From an archaeon (GTDB taxonomy: Archaea > Iainarchaeota > Iainarchaeia > Iainarchaeales > CSSED10-239): DNA of 9,731 nt. Below, in pieces: positions 1-5,843 of the stretch; position 1 is the stretch's first letter; each line of letters opens with the position of its first letter. The stretch lies in assembly GCA_029557995.1 (NCBI GenBank), contig JAKQHQ010000031.1, forward strand, positions 1-9,731, written 5' to 3'. A program made the translations under genes and the position numbers. The notes beneath the pieces are model-generated. The model had not been told where the DNA came from. It saw only the letters and a program-made list of their open reading frames with translations, and searched no databases.

Positions 1-1
1 C

Positions 2-346
2 ATAATCAAGATTGCATTTATTATTTTTTTAGTGATATTTGTAAAGCAGAGAATAACCAAGAATTGGCTAGCCATAACCCTGATAGTAATCGCAAGCATT
101 GTTCTTATTTTCTTTTATTGGCCACTTATCGGTTCGGTATATGTGATATATATACTCATAACAATAGGCATTGGTAGTTTGCTGGTTGACATATTTTTTG
201 TAACAATGGGCGAATCACACAAGAGCAGAGGTAAAAAAGGCACACCAACACCTAAGCAGATGCTTGGAGACGAGCAAGAGATTGACTATGAGGAGATAGC
301 TGCGCAAAGGCAAGAGGCAATGAAAATGATGAAAAGAGGAAGATAA
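2..346 (+). CDS. Small multi-span membrane protein, 5' end outside the window
   Basis: I do not recognise this protein. The reading frame is open from the first bases of the window, and the residues before the internal GTG at 32 are themselves hydrophobic (IIKIAFIIFLVI), so the gene probably begins upstream and GTG 32 is not the true start. The visible part holds about three hydrophobic stretches: one at the cut edge, one around LAITLIVIASIVLIFFYW, and one ending near LLVDIFFVTMG. A polar tail of about 45 residues follows, first basic (HKSRGKKG), then acidic (DEQEIDYEE), then basic again (KMMKRGR), probably cytoplasmic. The stop codon overlaps the next start in TAATG, so the two genes are very likely translated as a pair. 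A function cannot be inferred. If GTG 32 were the start, the protein would have 104 residues. Confidence 0.7.
   Translation: MIKIAFIIFLVIFVKQRITKNWLAITLIVIASIVLIFFYWPLIGSVYVIYILITIGIGSLLVDIFFVTMGESHKSRGKKGTPTPKQMLGDEQEIDYEEIAAQRQEAMKMMKRGR
336..339 (+). promoter_or_regulatory. Shine-Dalgarno-like GAGG for the 346 start
   Basis: GAGG lies inside the last codons of the upstream membrane protein gene, 6 nt before the ATG at 346. With the TAATG stop/start overlap, it supports coupled translation of the two membrane proteins and fixes the start of the second. Confidence 0.5.
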
Positions 347-690
347 TGAATGAAAAAGGGTTTCTAAACCTATCGTTTCTGAAGAATATTTCGCTTATCT
401 GGAAGATACTGATAGTAATCCTGCTTGTGGTGTTGATTATCCCACTGATTGTATCCAAGTATCCAATAGCCAAATATATTATAATGATAATACTTGGCTT
501 TGTGATTTATGGGATGGTGGGGGAGGCATTTGGGAATAATATCTTGACATTTATAATTGTTGGCATATTGCTGTATTTTATAGTTTGGAAATATTTTTAT
601 ATAAGTGCAGCTGCATTCTTGTTATATTTCTTTTTAATATCAGGGTTCATGTCTGTGTTTGTGTGGGGCACAGCAAGGTTTGGGAGGTAA
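346..690 (+). CDS. Hypothetical four-span membrane protein, 114 aa
   Basis: This is an unrecognised integral membrane protein. A short polar N-terminus (residues 1-16, with K4 and K13) precedes four likely transmembrane segments at about 17-36, 44-59, 66-81 and 84-107. The tail is short and basic (ARFGR). No catalytic motif or cysteine is visible. The ATG overlaps the upstream stop by one base and has GAGG 6 nt upstream, so the start is well supported. It probably forms a two-gene unit with the preceding membrane protein, and the two products may assemble together; that is an inference from the coupling only. The GGGAGGT near its 3' end merely codes for its last residues and is not followed by a usable start. 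A TATA-like box for the tRNA gene follows directly. Confidence 0.75.
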   Translation: MNEKGFLNLSFLKNISLIWKILIVILLVVLIIPLIVSKYPIAKYIIMIILGFVIYGMVGEAFGNNILTFIIVGILLYFIVWKYFYISAAAFLLYFFLISGFMSVFVWGTARFGR

Positions 691-693
691 TTG

Positions 694-701
694 GTTTAAA
701 A
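694..701 (+). promoter_or_regulatory. TATA-like box for tRNA-Arg
   Basis: GTTTAAAA, within the palindrome GGTTTAAAACC, ends about 28 nt before the first base of the tRNA. This is suitable spacing for an archaeal TBP/TFB promoter with a short 5' leader removed by tRNA processing. A second AT-rich stretch (TTTATATC) touches the tRNA and is too close to be its TATA box. Confidence 0.45.
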
Positions 702-728
702 CCATTTAGATTCATAGATTTATATCTA

Positions 729-802
729 GGATCTATGGTGTAGCCTGGACAGCATACAAGCTTGCGGAGCTTGTGACTTGGGTTCAAATCCCAATAGGTC
801 CA
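729..802 (+). tRNA. tRNA-Arg, anticodon GCG
   Basis: The full cloverleaf can be drawn. The acceptor stem is GGATCTA/TAGGTCC with one T-G wobble, and the discriminator is A802. The D arm is GTGT/GCAT-type, with G18G19 at 747-748 and A20 at 749, an arginine identity base. The anticodon stem is CAAGC/GCTTG. The loop TTGCGGA places the anticodon GCG at 764-766, reading CGC and probably CGU. The variable loop is TGAC, and the T stem TTGGG/CCCAA carries the loop TTCAAAT. There is no intron and no encoded CCA, so a CCA-adding enzyme is required, as is usual in archaea. A small membrane protein gene begins 21 nt after the tRNA with no promoter-like sequence between, so both are probably on one transcript. 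Confidence 0.93.
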
Positions 803-823
803 ATCAAGCAATTGTGAGAAACT

Positions 824-1039
824 ATGCATTGGAAAAGAACAACAATTGTGATTATTATTTTGGCACTCCTGTTCTTTGTGATTTGGGACTGGATTGCCTG
901 CCAAGGGATGTGTGGCAGTGCACAACAACAGCAATCCCTCTTTATTTTTATAATCCTACTTGGGCTGACTGCAATCTTCCTTTATTACTCACTCAAGCTG
1001 TGGGCTGGCTATAAGAAAAAATACATTGAAAAGAAATGA
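824..1039 (+). CDS. Small two-span membrane protein, 71 aa
   Basis: This is an unrecognised small protein with a clear membrane-hairpin layout. The N-terminus is basic (K4, R5), the first hydrophobic helix spans about 8-21, and a short loop carries C26-x3-C30 and four glutamines (34-37). The second helix spans about 39-57, and the C-terminus is lysine-rich (KKKYIEKK). The positive-inside rule puts both ends in the cytoplasm and the Cys loop outside, where the two cysteines could form a disulfide. The start has no convincing ribosome-binding site. An overlapping frame from 778 begins inside the tRNA and is not protein-like. Expression probably depends on the tRNA-Arg promoter. The hydrophobic pattern supports a real gene, but its small size keeps confidence moderate. 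Confidence 0.6.
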   Translation: MHWKRTTIVIIILALLFFVIWDWIACQGMCGSAQQQQSLFIFIILLGLTAIFLYYSLKLWAGYKKKYIEKK

Positions 1040-1043
1040 ATAG

Positions 1044-1052
1044 CTTTAAATA
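1044..1052 (+). promoter_or_regulatory. Possible distal TATA box upstream of HU
   Basis: CTTTAAATA matches the archaeal TATA consensus well. It would start transcription near 1075-1080, giving a leader of about 75 nt before the HU gene. It is one of three candidate promoters there. Confidence 0.25.
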
Positions 1053-1090
1053 TCCGAGAATGTGCAGTATTAGGGCTAAAAGCAAACATA

Positions 1091-1099
1091 TATTTAAAA
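1091..1099 (+). promoter_or_regulatory. TATA-like box for HU gene
   Basis: TATTTAAAA, preceded by the purine-rich AGCAAAC as a possible BRE, would start transcription near 1120. This gives a leader of about 34 nt that includes the ribosome-binding site at 1141. A competing element, TTATTATAC at 1128-1136, lies 26 nt before the ATG, at the same distance as the element before hisS and proS. It would instead give a leaderless mRNA lacking that ribosome-binding site. Confidence 0.4.
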
Positions 1100-1140
1100 A
1101 CAGTTAGTATCTAATAAATATATTCTTTTATTATACAAAA

Positions 1141-1146
1141 GGGGGT
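1141..1146 (+). promoter_or_regulatory. Shine-Dalgarno GGGGGT of HU gene
   Basis: GGGGGT differs by one base from GGAGGT, the complement of the usual 16S rRNA 3' end, and sits 7 nt before the ATG at 1154. It is the strongest ribosome-binding site in the window, as expected for an abundant chromatin protein. Confidence 0.6.
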
Positions 1147-1153
1147 AAATAAA

Positions 1154-1423
1154 ATGAACAAACAAACTTTAATAGAAGAAATATCCAAAAAATCTGATTT
1201 GTCAAAATCAAAGTTGGAAGAGACACTAAACCTTACGCTTGATAGCATAAAGGCAGTGGTCAAGAAACATGGGAAATTACAGTTAGTTGGCTTTGGGACC
1301 TTTGCTGTGAAGAAGAGAGCTGCAAGGGCAGGAATCAACCCACAGACAGGCAAGAAAATACAGATAAAAGCAAGCAAGACGGTTGGTTTCAAAGTAAGCA
1401 AAGAATTCAAAAGCAAATTATAA
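1154..1423 (+). CDS. hup: HU/IHF-family DNA-binding protein
   Basis: This is a small basic nucleoid protein that binds and bends double-stranded DNA as a dimer and compacts the chromosome. At 89 residues it has essentially the standard HU length. Residues 1-40 form the two N-terminal dimerisation helices. The family signature runs from G46-F47-G48-T49-F50 through R55, R58 and G60 to N62-P63-Q64-T65-G66. P63 is the residue at the tip of the beta arm that intercalates into the minor groove. The C-terminal helix ends KEFKSKL. HU is bacterial by origin, but is known in some archaea (Thermoplasma relatives, several DPANN lineages) in place of or beside histones. The gene stands alone with its own promoter, a strong ribosome-binding site and a T-rich terminator. 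Whether the host also has histones cannot be told here. Confidence 0.96.
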   Translation: MNKQTLIEEISKKSDLSKSKLEETLNLTLDSIKAVVKKHGKLQLVGFGTFAVKKRAARAGINPQTGKKIQIKASKTVGFKVSKEFKSKL

Positions 1424-1428
1424 GTTAG

Positions 1429-1459
1429 TTATAGCTTATAATTTTTTTTCTTTTTTTTT
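1429..1459 (+). terminator. T-rich terminator after HU
   Basis: A weak 5-bp hairpin, TTATA-GCT-TATAA at 1429-1441, runs into T8-C-T9 (1442-1459), starting 6 nt after the HU stop. Archaeal RNA polymerase terminates on such T tracts, with or without a hairpin. Confidence 0.7.
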
Positions 1460-1494
1460 AGTTTTAATTTTCCTAATTTCTAATTTAAACAGAC

Positions 1495-1590
1495 AAAGGC
1501 CTTTTTAAACACTACCAGTTTTAGCAGGAAGAGTTAGTATCAATTCTTCTGGAGCTTTGGGTCAGGGTTAGAATGGGGCATAGCCCTTTT
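1495..1590 (+). ncRNA. Hairpin-bearing intergenic stretch, possible small RNA
   Basis: This noncoding stretch lies between the HU terminator and the hisS promoter. A TATA-like TTTTTAAAC begins at 1502. An 8-bp stem, GAAGAGTT (1528-1535) with AATTCTTC (1542-1549) around the loop AGTATC, contains one G-T pair. It can be extended by AGC (1523-1525) with GCT (1554-1556) around a small internal loop. A second hairpin, GGGC-ATA-GCCC at 1576-1586, is followed by TTTT and looks like a terminator. Together these could define an RNA of about 60-90 nt. I found no C/D or H/ACA box set, no complete tRNA fold, and no credible short gene here. The exact ends are guesses, and the structure may be chance. Confidence 0.25.
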
Positions 1591-1608
1591 AATTGTTTCT
1601 ATGTTTAA

Positions 1609-1625
1609 ATTATTATATAAGTAAA
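1609..1625 (+). promoter_or_regulatory. hisS promoter, shared 17-bp element
   Basis: ATTATTATATAAGTAAA contains the TATA-like TTATATAA. It is identical over 17 bp to the element upstream of the ProRS gene (6613-6629). Its first base lies 28 nt before the ATG at 1637, compared with 27 nt at ProRS. This spacing implies a leaderless mRNA beginning at or next to the start codon, and argues against the in-frame ATG at 1625, which lies at the edge of the element. Confidence 0.6.
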
Positions 1626-1636
1626 TGTGGTTAAAA

Positions 1637-2935
1637 ATGGCAAAATTATTACTTGAAGTACCAAGGGGGGCAAGGGATTTCCAGCCATCAGAGAAAATAG
1701 TCAGGGACAAGGTAATTGGTAAGATAAAGGAAATTTTTGAAATCTATGGGTTTTCGCCAATGGAAACACCAACCTTTGAAAAGCTTGAGATTTTGGAGGC
1801 TAAGTTTGGAGCAGGGGAAAACTCGGATGCAATATCTGAGATATATAGATTTAAGGATCAGGGTAACAGGGGGCTTGGGTTAAGGTATGAGTTCACCTTT
1901 CCATTAGCACGATTTGTTGGACAGAACCCCCAGCTTAAGCTCCCCTTCAAGAGATACCAGATAGGCACGGTTTTTCGGGATGGACCCATAAAGGCAGGGA
2001 GATACAGGGAATTTTATCAGTGTGACATAGACACAGTAGGGGCACCCTCAATCCTAGCAGATGCAGAAAACCTTGCTGTCGTGAGGGATGTTTTTTCAAA
2101 GCTTGGGCTTGAGGTTGTAATTGAGGTTAACGACAGAAAATTATTGACTGAGATAATAGATTATTGTGGGATTGACAAGAGCATTGCAATAGCTGTTATC
2201 ATCTCAATAGACAAATTAAAAAAGATAGGCACAGATGGTGTTAGAAATGAGCTTTTAGATAAAGGCATACCAGCAGGCAAGACAGAGAAGCTTCTTTCTG
2301 TGCTTAATGAGGTTAAAAATGGAAGCAATGAAGAAAAGCTGAGGGCCCTTAAGGGAATGCTTGGGGAAACTGAAGGATTAAAAGAGATGGATGAGTTTTT
2401 TGAATATCTTGGCTGGTTTAATGTGGATGTGGAATTTAATCCTGCTCTTGCAAGGGGTTTAGGATATTATACAGGACCTATCTACGAAGCGTTTTTAAAA
2501 GACCAAAAAATAATGAGTGGTTCAATTGCTGGTGGCGGGAGATGGGACAAGATGATTGGCAAGTACATAGGTAATGAAAAGCAAAGCATCCCTGCAACAG
2601 GCGTGTCATTTGGCATTGAACCCATAATGGAGATTATACTTAAAAGAGATGGAGCAGTTAGGCAAACAGTAACAGACCTATTAGTTATTCCTATAAAAGC
2701 AAAGAAAGAGGCAATCAAAGTGGTTCAAGATTTAAGAGAAAGGGGTCTAAAAGTGCAGGTTGATCTTCTAGATAGGTCAGTAGCAAAGAACATTGAGTAC
2801 GCAGACAAGCTTGGGATTCCTTATGTTGGTTTTCTTGGCGAAGACGAGATAAAGCAAGGCAAGATAAAGATTAGGAACATAAAATCTGGAAAGGAAGAGT
2901 TGATTGATATCTCTAAAGTCAATATTAATTTATAA
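1637..2935 (+). CDS. hisS: Histidyl-tRNA synthetase
   Basis: This cytoplasmic class II synthetase charges tRNA-His with histidine using ATP. Numbered from the ATG at 1637 (432 residues, normal length), the N-terminus LEVPRGARDF is typical of the family. Motif 2 is at FRDGPIKAGRYREF, with R114 the ATP-binding arginine. The HisRS-specific loop RGLGYYTG carries R273, and motif 3 is GVSFGIEP. The C-terminal domain (DLLVIPIKAKKEA to the end) is the anticodon-binding fold. I prefer ATG 1637 over the in-frame ATG at 1625 because the shared promoter element then lies at the same distance as before proS. The alternative would add only MWLK. AlaRS follows 34 nt later with its own possible TATA box, so the two may be co-transcribed or separately started. 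Confidence 0.97.
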   Translation: MAKLLLEVPRGARDFQPSEKIVRDKVIGKIKEIFEIYGFSPMETPTFEKLEILEAKFGAGENSDAISEIYRFKDQGNRGLGLRYEFTFPLARFVGQNPQLKLPFKRYQIGTVFRDGPIKAGRYREFYQCDIDTVGAPSILADAENLAVVRDVFSKLGLEVVIEVNDRKLLTEIIDYCGIDKSIAIAVIISIDKLKKIGTDGVRNELLDKGIPAGKTEKLLSVLNEVKNGSNEEKLRALKGMLGETEGLKEMDEFFEYLGWFNVDVEFNPALARGLGYYTGPIYEAFLKDQKIMSGSIAGGGRWDKMIGKYIGNEKQSIPATGVSFGIEPIMEIILKRDGAVRQTVTDLLVIPIKAKKEAIKVVQDLRERGLKVQVDLLDRSVAKNIEYADKLGIPYVGFLGEDEIKQGKIKIRNIKSGKEELIDISKVNINL

Positions 2936-2944
2936 AATAAAGAG

Positions 2945-2953
2945 TATAATATA
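2945..2953 (+). promoter_or_regulatory. Possible TATA box of alaS
   Basis: TATAATATA starts 25 nt before the alaS ATG at 2970, close to the spacing of the hisS and proS elements, so a leaderless alaS mRNA is possible. The gap to hisS is only 34 nt, so read-through transcription from hisS cannot be excluded. Confidence 0.4.
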
Positions 2954-2969
2954 CTAAGCAAGAGCAATC

Positions 2970-4727
2970 ATGATTACCACAAATAAATTAAAACAAAAAT
3001 ACATAGATTTCTTTAAAAGTAAAGGGCATGCAGTGATTGAGCAGGCGTCTCTTATACCTGAAAACGATAACACTGTTCTTTTTACGACTGCAGGTATGCA
3101 TCCGCTTATACCTTTTCTTTTGGGTCAGCCACATCCGCTTGGTAAAAGGTTAGTTGATTGTCAATTATGTGTTAGAACAACAGACATTGACAAGGTTGGG
3201 GACGAGGTGCATTTCTCGCTTTTTGAGATGCTTGGAAACTGGTCTTTAGGGGATTACTTCAAAAAAGAGTCCATTGCATATTCATACGAGTTTCTAACAA
3301 GCAAACAATGGCTTAACCTTGATAAAAGCAGGATTGCTGTGACTGTTTTTTCAGGAAACAAAGACATTGCTAAAGACACCTCGTCAATTGACTGCTGGCT
3401 AGAACAGGGCTTGCCAATAGAAAGGATTGCAGGGCTTGAGGAGAACTGGTGGGGACCAGCTGGTGACTGCGGCCCTTGCGGGCCAGACACAGAGGTATTC
3501 TACTGGAAGGAAAACTCAAAGCCAGTGCCTAAGCTCTTTGACCCAAATGACAAGGGCTGGGTGGAGATTTGGAACAATGTGTTGATGGAATACAATAAGA
3601 CAAAGGATGGTAGGTTTGAGCAGTTAAAGCAAAAAAACATAGACACAGGTCTAGGCGTTGAAAGGGTTGTGATGGTGCTTAACTGCTTGGATGATGTGTT
3701 TAAGGTTGAAAAGATAAAGGAAATCTATGACTTTATAAAGGGGCTTGCAAAAGACAAGGAAAACGAGAGGGCGATAAAGATTGTGACAGACCACCTGAGG
3801 GCGTCAGTGTTTATACTTGCTGACCCTAGGGCAGTTGTGCCAAGCAACACTGATCAGGGCTATGTGCTAAGAAGGTTTATAAGGCGTGCAATAAGGTTTG
3901 GAAGGCTTGTAGGTATAGAGGGTAGCTTCTGCCAGTTAGTTGGAAAAAAGATAATTGAGCTTTACAAGGAAGAATATCCACAGCTTGAAGAAAAGAAAAG
4001 GTTTGTTCTTTTGGAGCTTGAAAAGGAAGAGAACAAGTTTTCAACAGCACTTGCAAATGGCTTAAAGGAATTTAACAGGATTTCAGAAAACTCAAGAGGG
4101 CTTTCAGGCAAAGACACATTCCTTCTTTATCAGTCCTATGGCTTTCCTATAGAGATGATAGAGGAGATTGCAGGTGAAAGGGGGATTACAATAGACATTG
4201 ATGGGTTTAGAGATGAGGAAAAAAGGCATCAGGAGACATCAAGGGCTGGAGCCGAGCAGAAGTTTAAGGGTGGGCTTGCAGAGCACACACAAATCACTAA
4301 AAGATACCATACAGCAACGCACATATTGAACCAGGCGTTAAGGAACATATTAAGTAGTGATATAAAACAAAAAGGTAGTAACATAACCTCAGAAAGGTTG
4401 AGGTTTGACTTTAATTTTGACAGGAAGCTAAACGAAAGCGAGATAAAAGATATTGAAGATGAGGTAAACAGGGTAATCTCGTTGGGGCTTCCAGTCACAA
4501 GGCAGTCAATGAAGCTTGAGGATGCCTTAAAGCAAGGCGCACAGGCAGAGTTTGGAAGCAAGTATCCAGATATAGTGTTTGTCTATTCTGTTGGAGATTA
4601 CTCCAAGGAAATCTGTATGGGGCCACATGTTGAAAACACTAGTGAACTTGGGCATTTTAGGATTGTAAAAGAGGAATCTATTGCCTCAGGTAGAAGAAGA
4701 ATAAAAGCAGTTTTGGAATATGAATAA
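2970..4727 (+). CDS. alaS: Alanyl-tRNA synthetase, short form without C-terminal domain
   Basis: This class II synthetase attaches alanine to tRNA-Ala and should hydrolyse mischarged Ser- or Gly-tRNA-Ala. The catalytic core has motif 2 around C67-V68-R69 to HFSLFEMLGNWSLGDYF, a DCGPCGPDTE segment at 166-175, and motif 3 GLGVERV from 227. A helical tRNA-recognition domain follows. The editing domain has all four expected metal ligands: H447-x3-H451 (HTATH) and C549-x3-H553 (CMGPH), then GRRRIKAV. The protein has 585 residues, whereas typical AlaRS has roughly 870-950. The C-terminal helical/C-Ala dimerisation region is absent. The natural stop right after the editing domain, with the next gene overlapping by 8 nt, argues against a frameshift. 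Sequence style is closer to bacterial AlaRS, so ancient transfer is likely (inference). Confidence 0.95.
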   Translation: MITTNKLKQKYIDFFKSKGHAVIEQASLIPENDNTVLFTTAGMHPLIPFLLGQPHPLGKRLVDCQLCVRTTDIDKVGDEVHFSLFEMLGNWSLGDYFKKESIAYSYEFLTSKQWLNLDKSRIAVTVFSGNKDIAKDTSSIDCWLEQGLPIERIAGLEENWWGPAGDCGPCGPDTEVFYWKENSKPVPKLFDPNDKGWVEIWNNVLMEYNKTKDGRFEQLKQKNIDTGLGVERVVMVLNCLDDVFKVEKIKEIYDFIKGLAKDKENERAIKIVTDHLRASVFILADPRAVVPSNTDQGYVLRRFIRRAIRFGRLVGIEGSFCQLVGKKIIELYKEEYPQLEEKKRFVLLELEKEENKFSTALANGLKEFNRISENSRGLSGKDTFLLYQSYGFPIEMIEEIAGERGITIDIDGFRDEEKRHQETSRAGAEQKFKGGLAEHTQITKRYHTATHILNQALRNILSSDIKQKGSNITSERLRFDFNFDRKLNESEIKDIEDEVNRVISLGLPVTRQSMKLEDALKQGAQAEFGSKYPDIVFVYSVGDYSKEICMGPHVENTSELGHFRIVKEESIASGRRRIKAVLEYE

Positions 4728-5802
4728 AAAGCAGTTTTTCTTTTTTCTTGCCATAGCTTTCCTTTTTATTTTTGTACTTCTTACATTGACTTATCAGGAA
4801 AGCCAAAGCAAGTTGCAATATGCTGGTAGTGACACAGGTCAGCAGGAAAACACACTAATTCTTGGACACGCAGAAGCCTCCTCTCCCCCCGCCGTCTCCT
4901 TCTGCCCAGAAGACGACTGTAAGACGTTGGTGGCTTCCCTGATACAAGATTCCAATACAAGCATTGACTGTGCAATTTATGACATCACAAGTAAAGACAT
5001 AGCTGACGCCCTTCTATCTGAACACAGGCAAGGCACAAAGATAAGGATAGTCACAGACAATGCAAGGGCAGCAACAAAAACCTCAAAGGTAGGTGACCTG
5101 AAAAGTGCAGGCATTGATGTTCTGATTTCCCAGTCAAAGGATAGTTATATGCACAACAAGTTCTGCGTGTTTGACTCAAAGGTTAGCCTTGTTGGCTCTG
5201 CAAACTTTACAGACAACAGCCTTTTAGAAAGCTACAACAATATTCTTGTGTTTGAGGATGAGAAGCTTGCAAAGGTTCTGGAAGAAAAGATTGATTCTTT
5301 CTATCTTGGGAAGTTTTCAGATTCTTCAACAGTTCTCGGAAAAGATATATCAAGCAATTTTTCAGTTTACTTCTGTCCAAGTAACAATTGCAAAAACCAG
5401 ATAGTCAGTCAGATATCCAACGCAGGCACATCCATTTTCTGTATGGTGTATAGCTTTACCTTAGATGAGTTTGGTGACGCGTTACTTGAAGCAAAGGGCA
5501 GGGGGGTGGATGTCAAGCTTGTTCTAGAGAGCCAGCAGGTTACAGAATATTCTGAATATCAGAGGTTAATGGCAGAGGGTGTAGAGGTTATCTTGGAGGG
5601 CACGCCCTACCTTATGCATAACAAGTTCTGCGTTTTTGACAATTACACACTAGTTACTGGTTCTATGAATTTTTCTTATAACGGGATAAACAACAATGAT
5701 GAAACTCTTTTAGTCATAAGCGATAGCAACCTAGCTAGAGCTTTCCTTAGCTATTTCCAAGGTAAATTGGCAGAATGGAATAGCAAGCCAGAAATAAAAT
5801 AG
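4720..5802 (+). CDS. Phospholipase D-family (HKD) protein, two domains, N-terminal membrane anchor
   Basis: This PLD-superfamily phosphodiesterase could act on phospholipids or nucleic acids; the substrate is unknown. Residues 7-24 are strongly hydrophobic after MNKKQ, indicating a signal peptide or membrane anchor with the enzyme outside the membrane. A low-complexity linker (about 25-58) leads into two duplicated halves. Each has a complete HxKx4D motif (H145/K147/D152 and H300/K302/D307) followed by GSANFT (159-164) or GSMNFS (314-319), and the two halves should form one active site. Each half opens with FCP-x3-CK. The eight cysteines are exactly paired between halves: C62/C219, C67/C224, C84/C241 and C149/C304. 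The ATG overlaps the alaS 3' end by 8 nt, so translation is coupled to alaS. No ribosome-binding site is evident. Confidence 0.9.
   Translation: MNKKQFFFFLAIAFLFIFVLLTLTYQESQSKLQYAGSDTGQQENTLILGHAEASSPPAVSFCPEDDCKTLVASLIQDSNTSIDCAIYDITSKDIADALLSEHRQGTKIRIVTDNARAATKTSKVGDLKSAGIDVLISQSKDSYMHNKFCVFDSKVSLVGSANFTDNSLLESYNNILVFEDEKLAKVLEEKIDSFYLGKFSDSSTVLGKDISSNFSVYFCPSNNCKNQIVSQISNAGTSIFCMVYSFTLDEFGDALLEAKGRGVDVKLVLESQQVTEYSEYQRLMAEGVEVILEGTPYLMHNKFCVFDNYTLVTGSMNFSYNGINNNDETLLVISDSNLARAFLSYFQGKLAEWNSKPEIK
5149..5175 (+). repeat. First copy of 27-bp HKD repeat
   Basis: These 27 bases encode MHNKFCVFD. They match the copy at 5614-5640 at 25 of 27 positions, with two silent third-base changes. The match reflects the internal duplication of the PLD domain and strong selection on the active site, or partial gene conversion between the halves. 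Confidence 0.7.
5614..5640 (+). repeat. Second copy of 27-bp HKD repeat
   Basis: This is the partner of 5149-5175, encoding the same nine residues of the second active-site half. The flanking protein sequence is much less alike than these nine codons. Confidence 0.7.
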
Positions 5803-5812
5803 TTTTCTTTTT
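5803..5812 (+). terminator. T tract after PLD gene
   Basis: TTTTCTTTTT begins right after the TAG stop of the PLD gene and has no hairpin. It could end the alaS-PLD transcript, and it overlaps the TATA-like box of tRNA-Pro by a few bases. Confidence 0.35.
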
Positions 5813-5818
5813 AAATAT
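5810..5818 (+). promoter_or_regulatory. TATA-like box for tRNA-Pro
   Basis: TTTAAATAT begins 34 nt before the tRNA, suitable for a promoter with a short 5' leader. An alternative AT-rich run at 5828-5840 lies too close to the tRNA to serve in the usual way. Confidence 0.45.
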
Positions 5819-5843
5819 TATCTATGCTATATTATATATTACT

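Noticed and set aside
682..688. GGGAGGT as a ribosome-binding site
   Set aside because: It encodes the last residues of the 114-residue protein, and the only nearby start (TTG 691) meets a stop two codons later.
778..1014. 78-residue plus-strand frame starting inside tRNA-Arg
   Set aside because: It begins within the tRNA and overlaps the 71-residue membrane protein, which has a far more protein-like pattern.
1102..1541. 10-nt direct repeat AGTTAGTATC at 1102-1111 and 1532-1541
   Set aside because: It is short and at different positions relative to promoters and hairpins. Two AT-rich copies in noncoding DNA can easily arise by chance.
1424..1624. C/D or H/ACA guide RNA in the HU-hisS gap
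   Set aside because: I looked on both strands and found no proper RTGATGA plus CTGA pair and no convincing H/ACA arrangement.
4720..4727. AlaRS truncated by frameshift
   Set aside because: The frames after the stop encode the PLD protein with its own signal sequence, not AlaRS C-terminal sequence, so the short form is natural.
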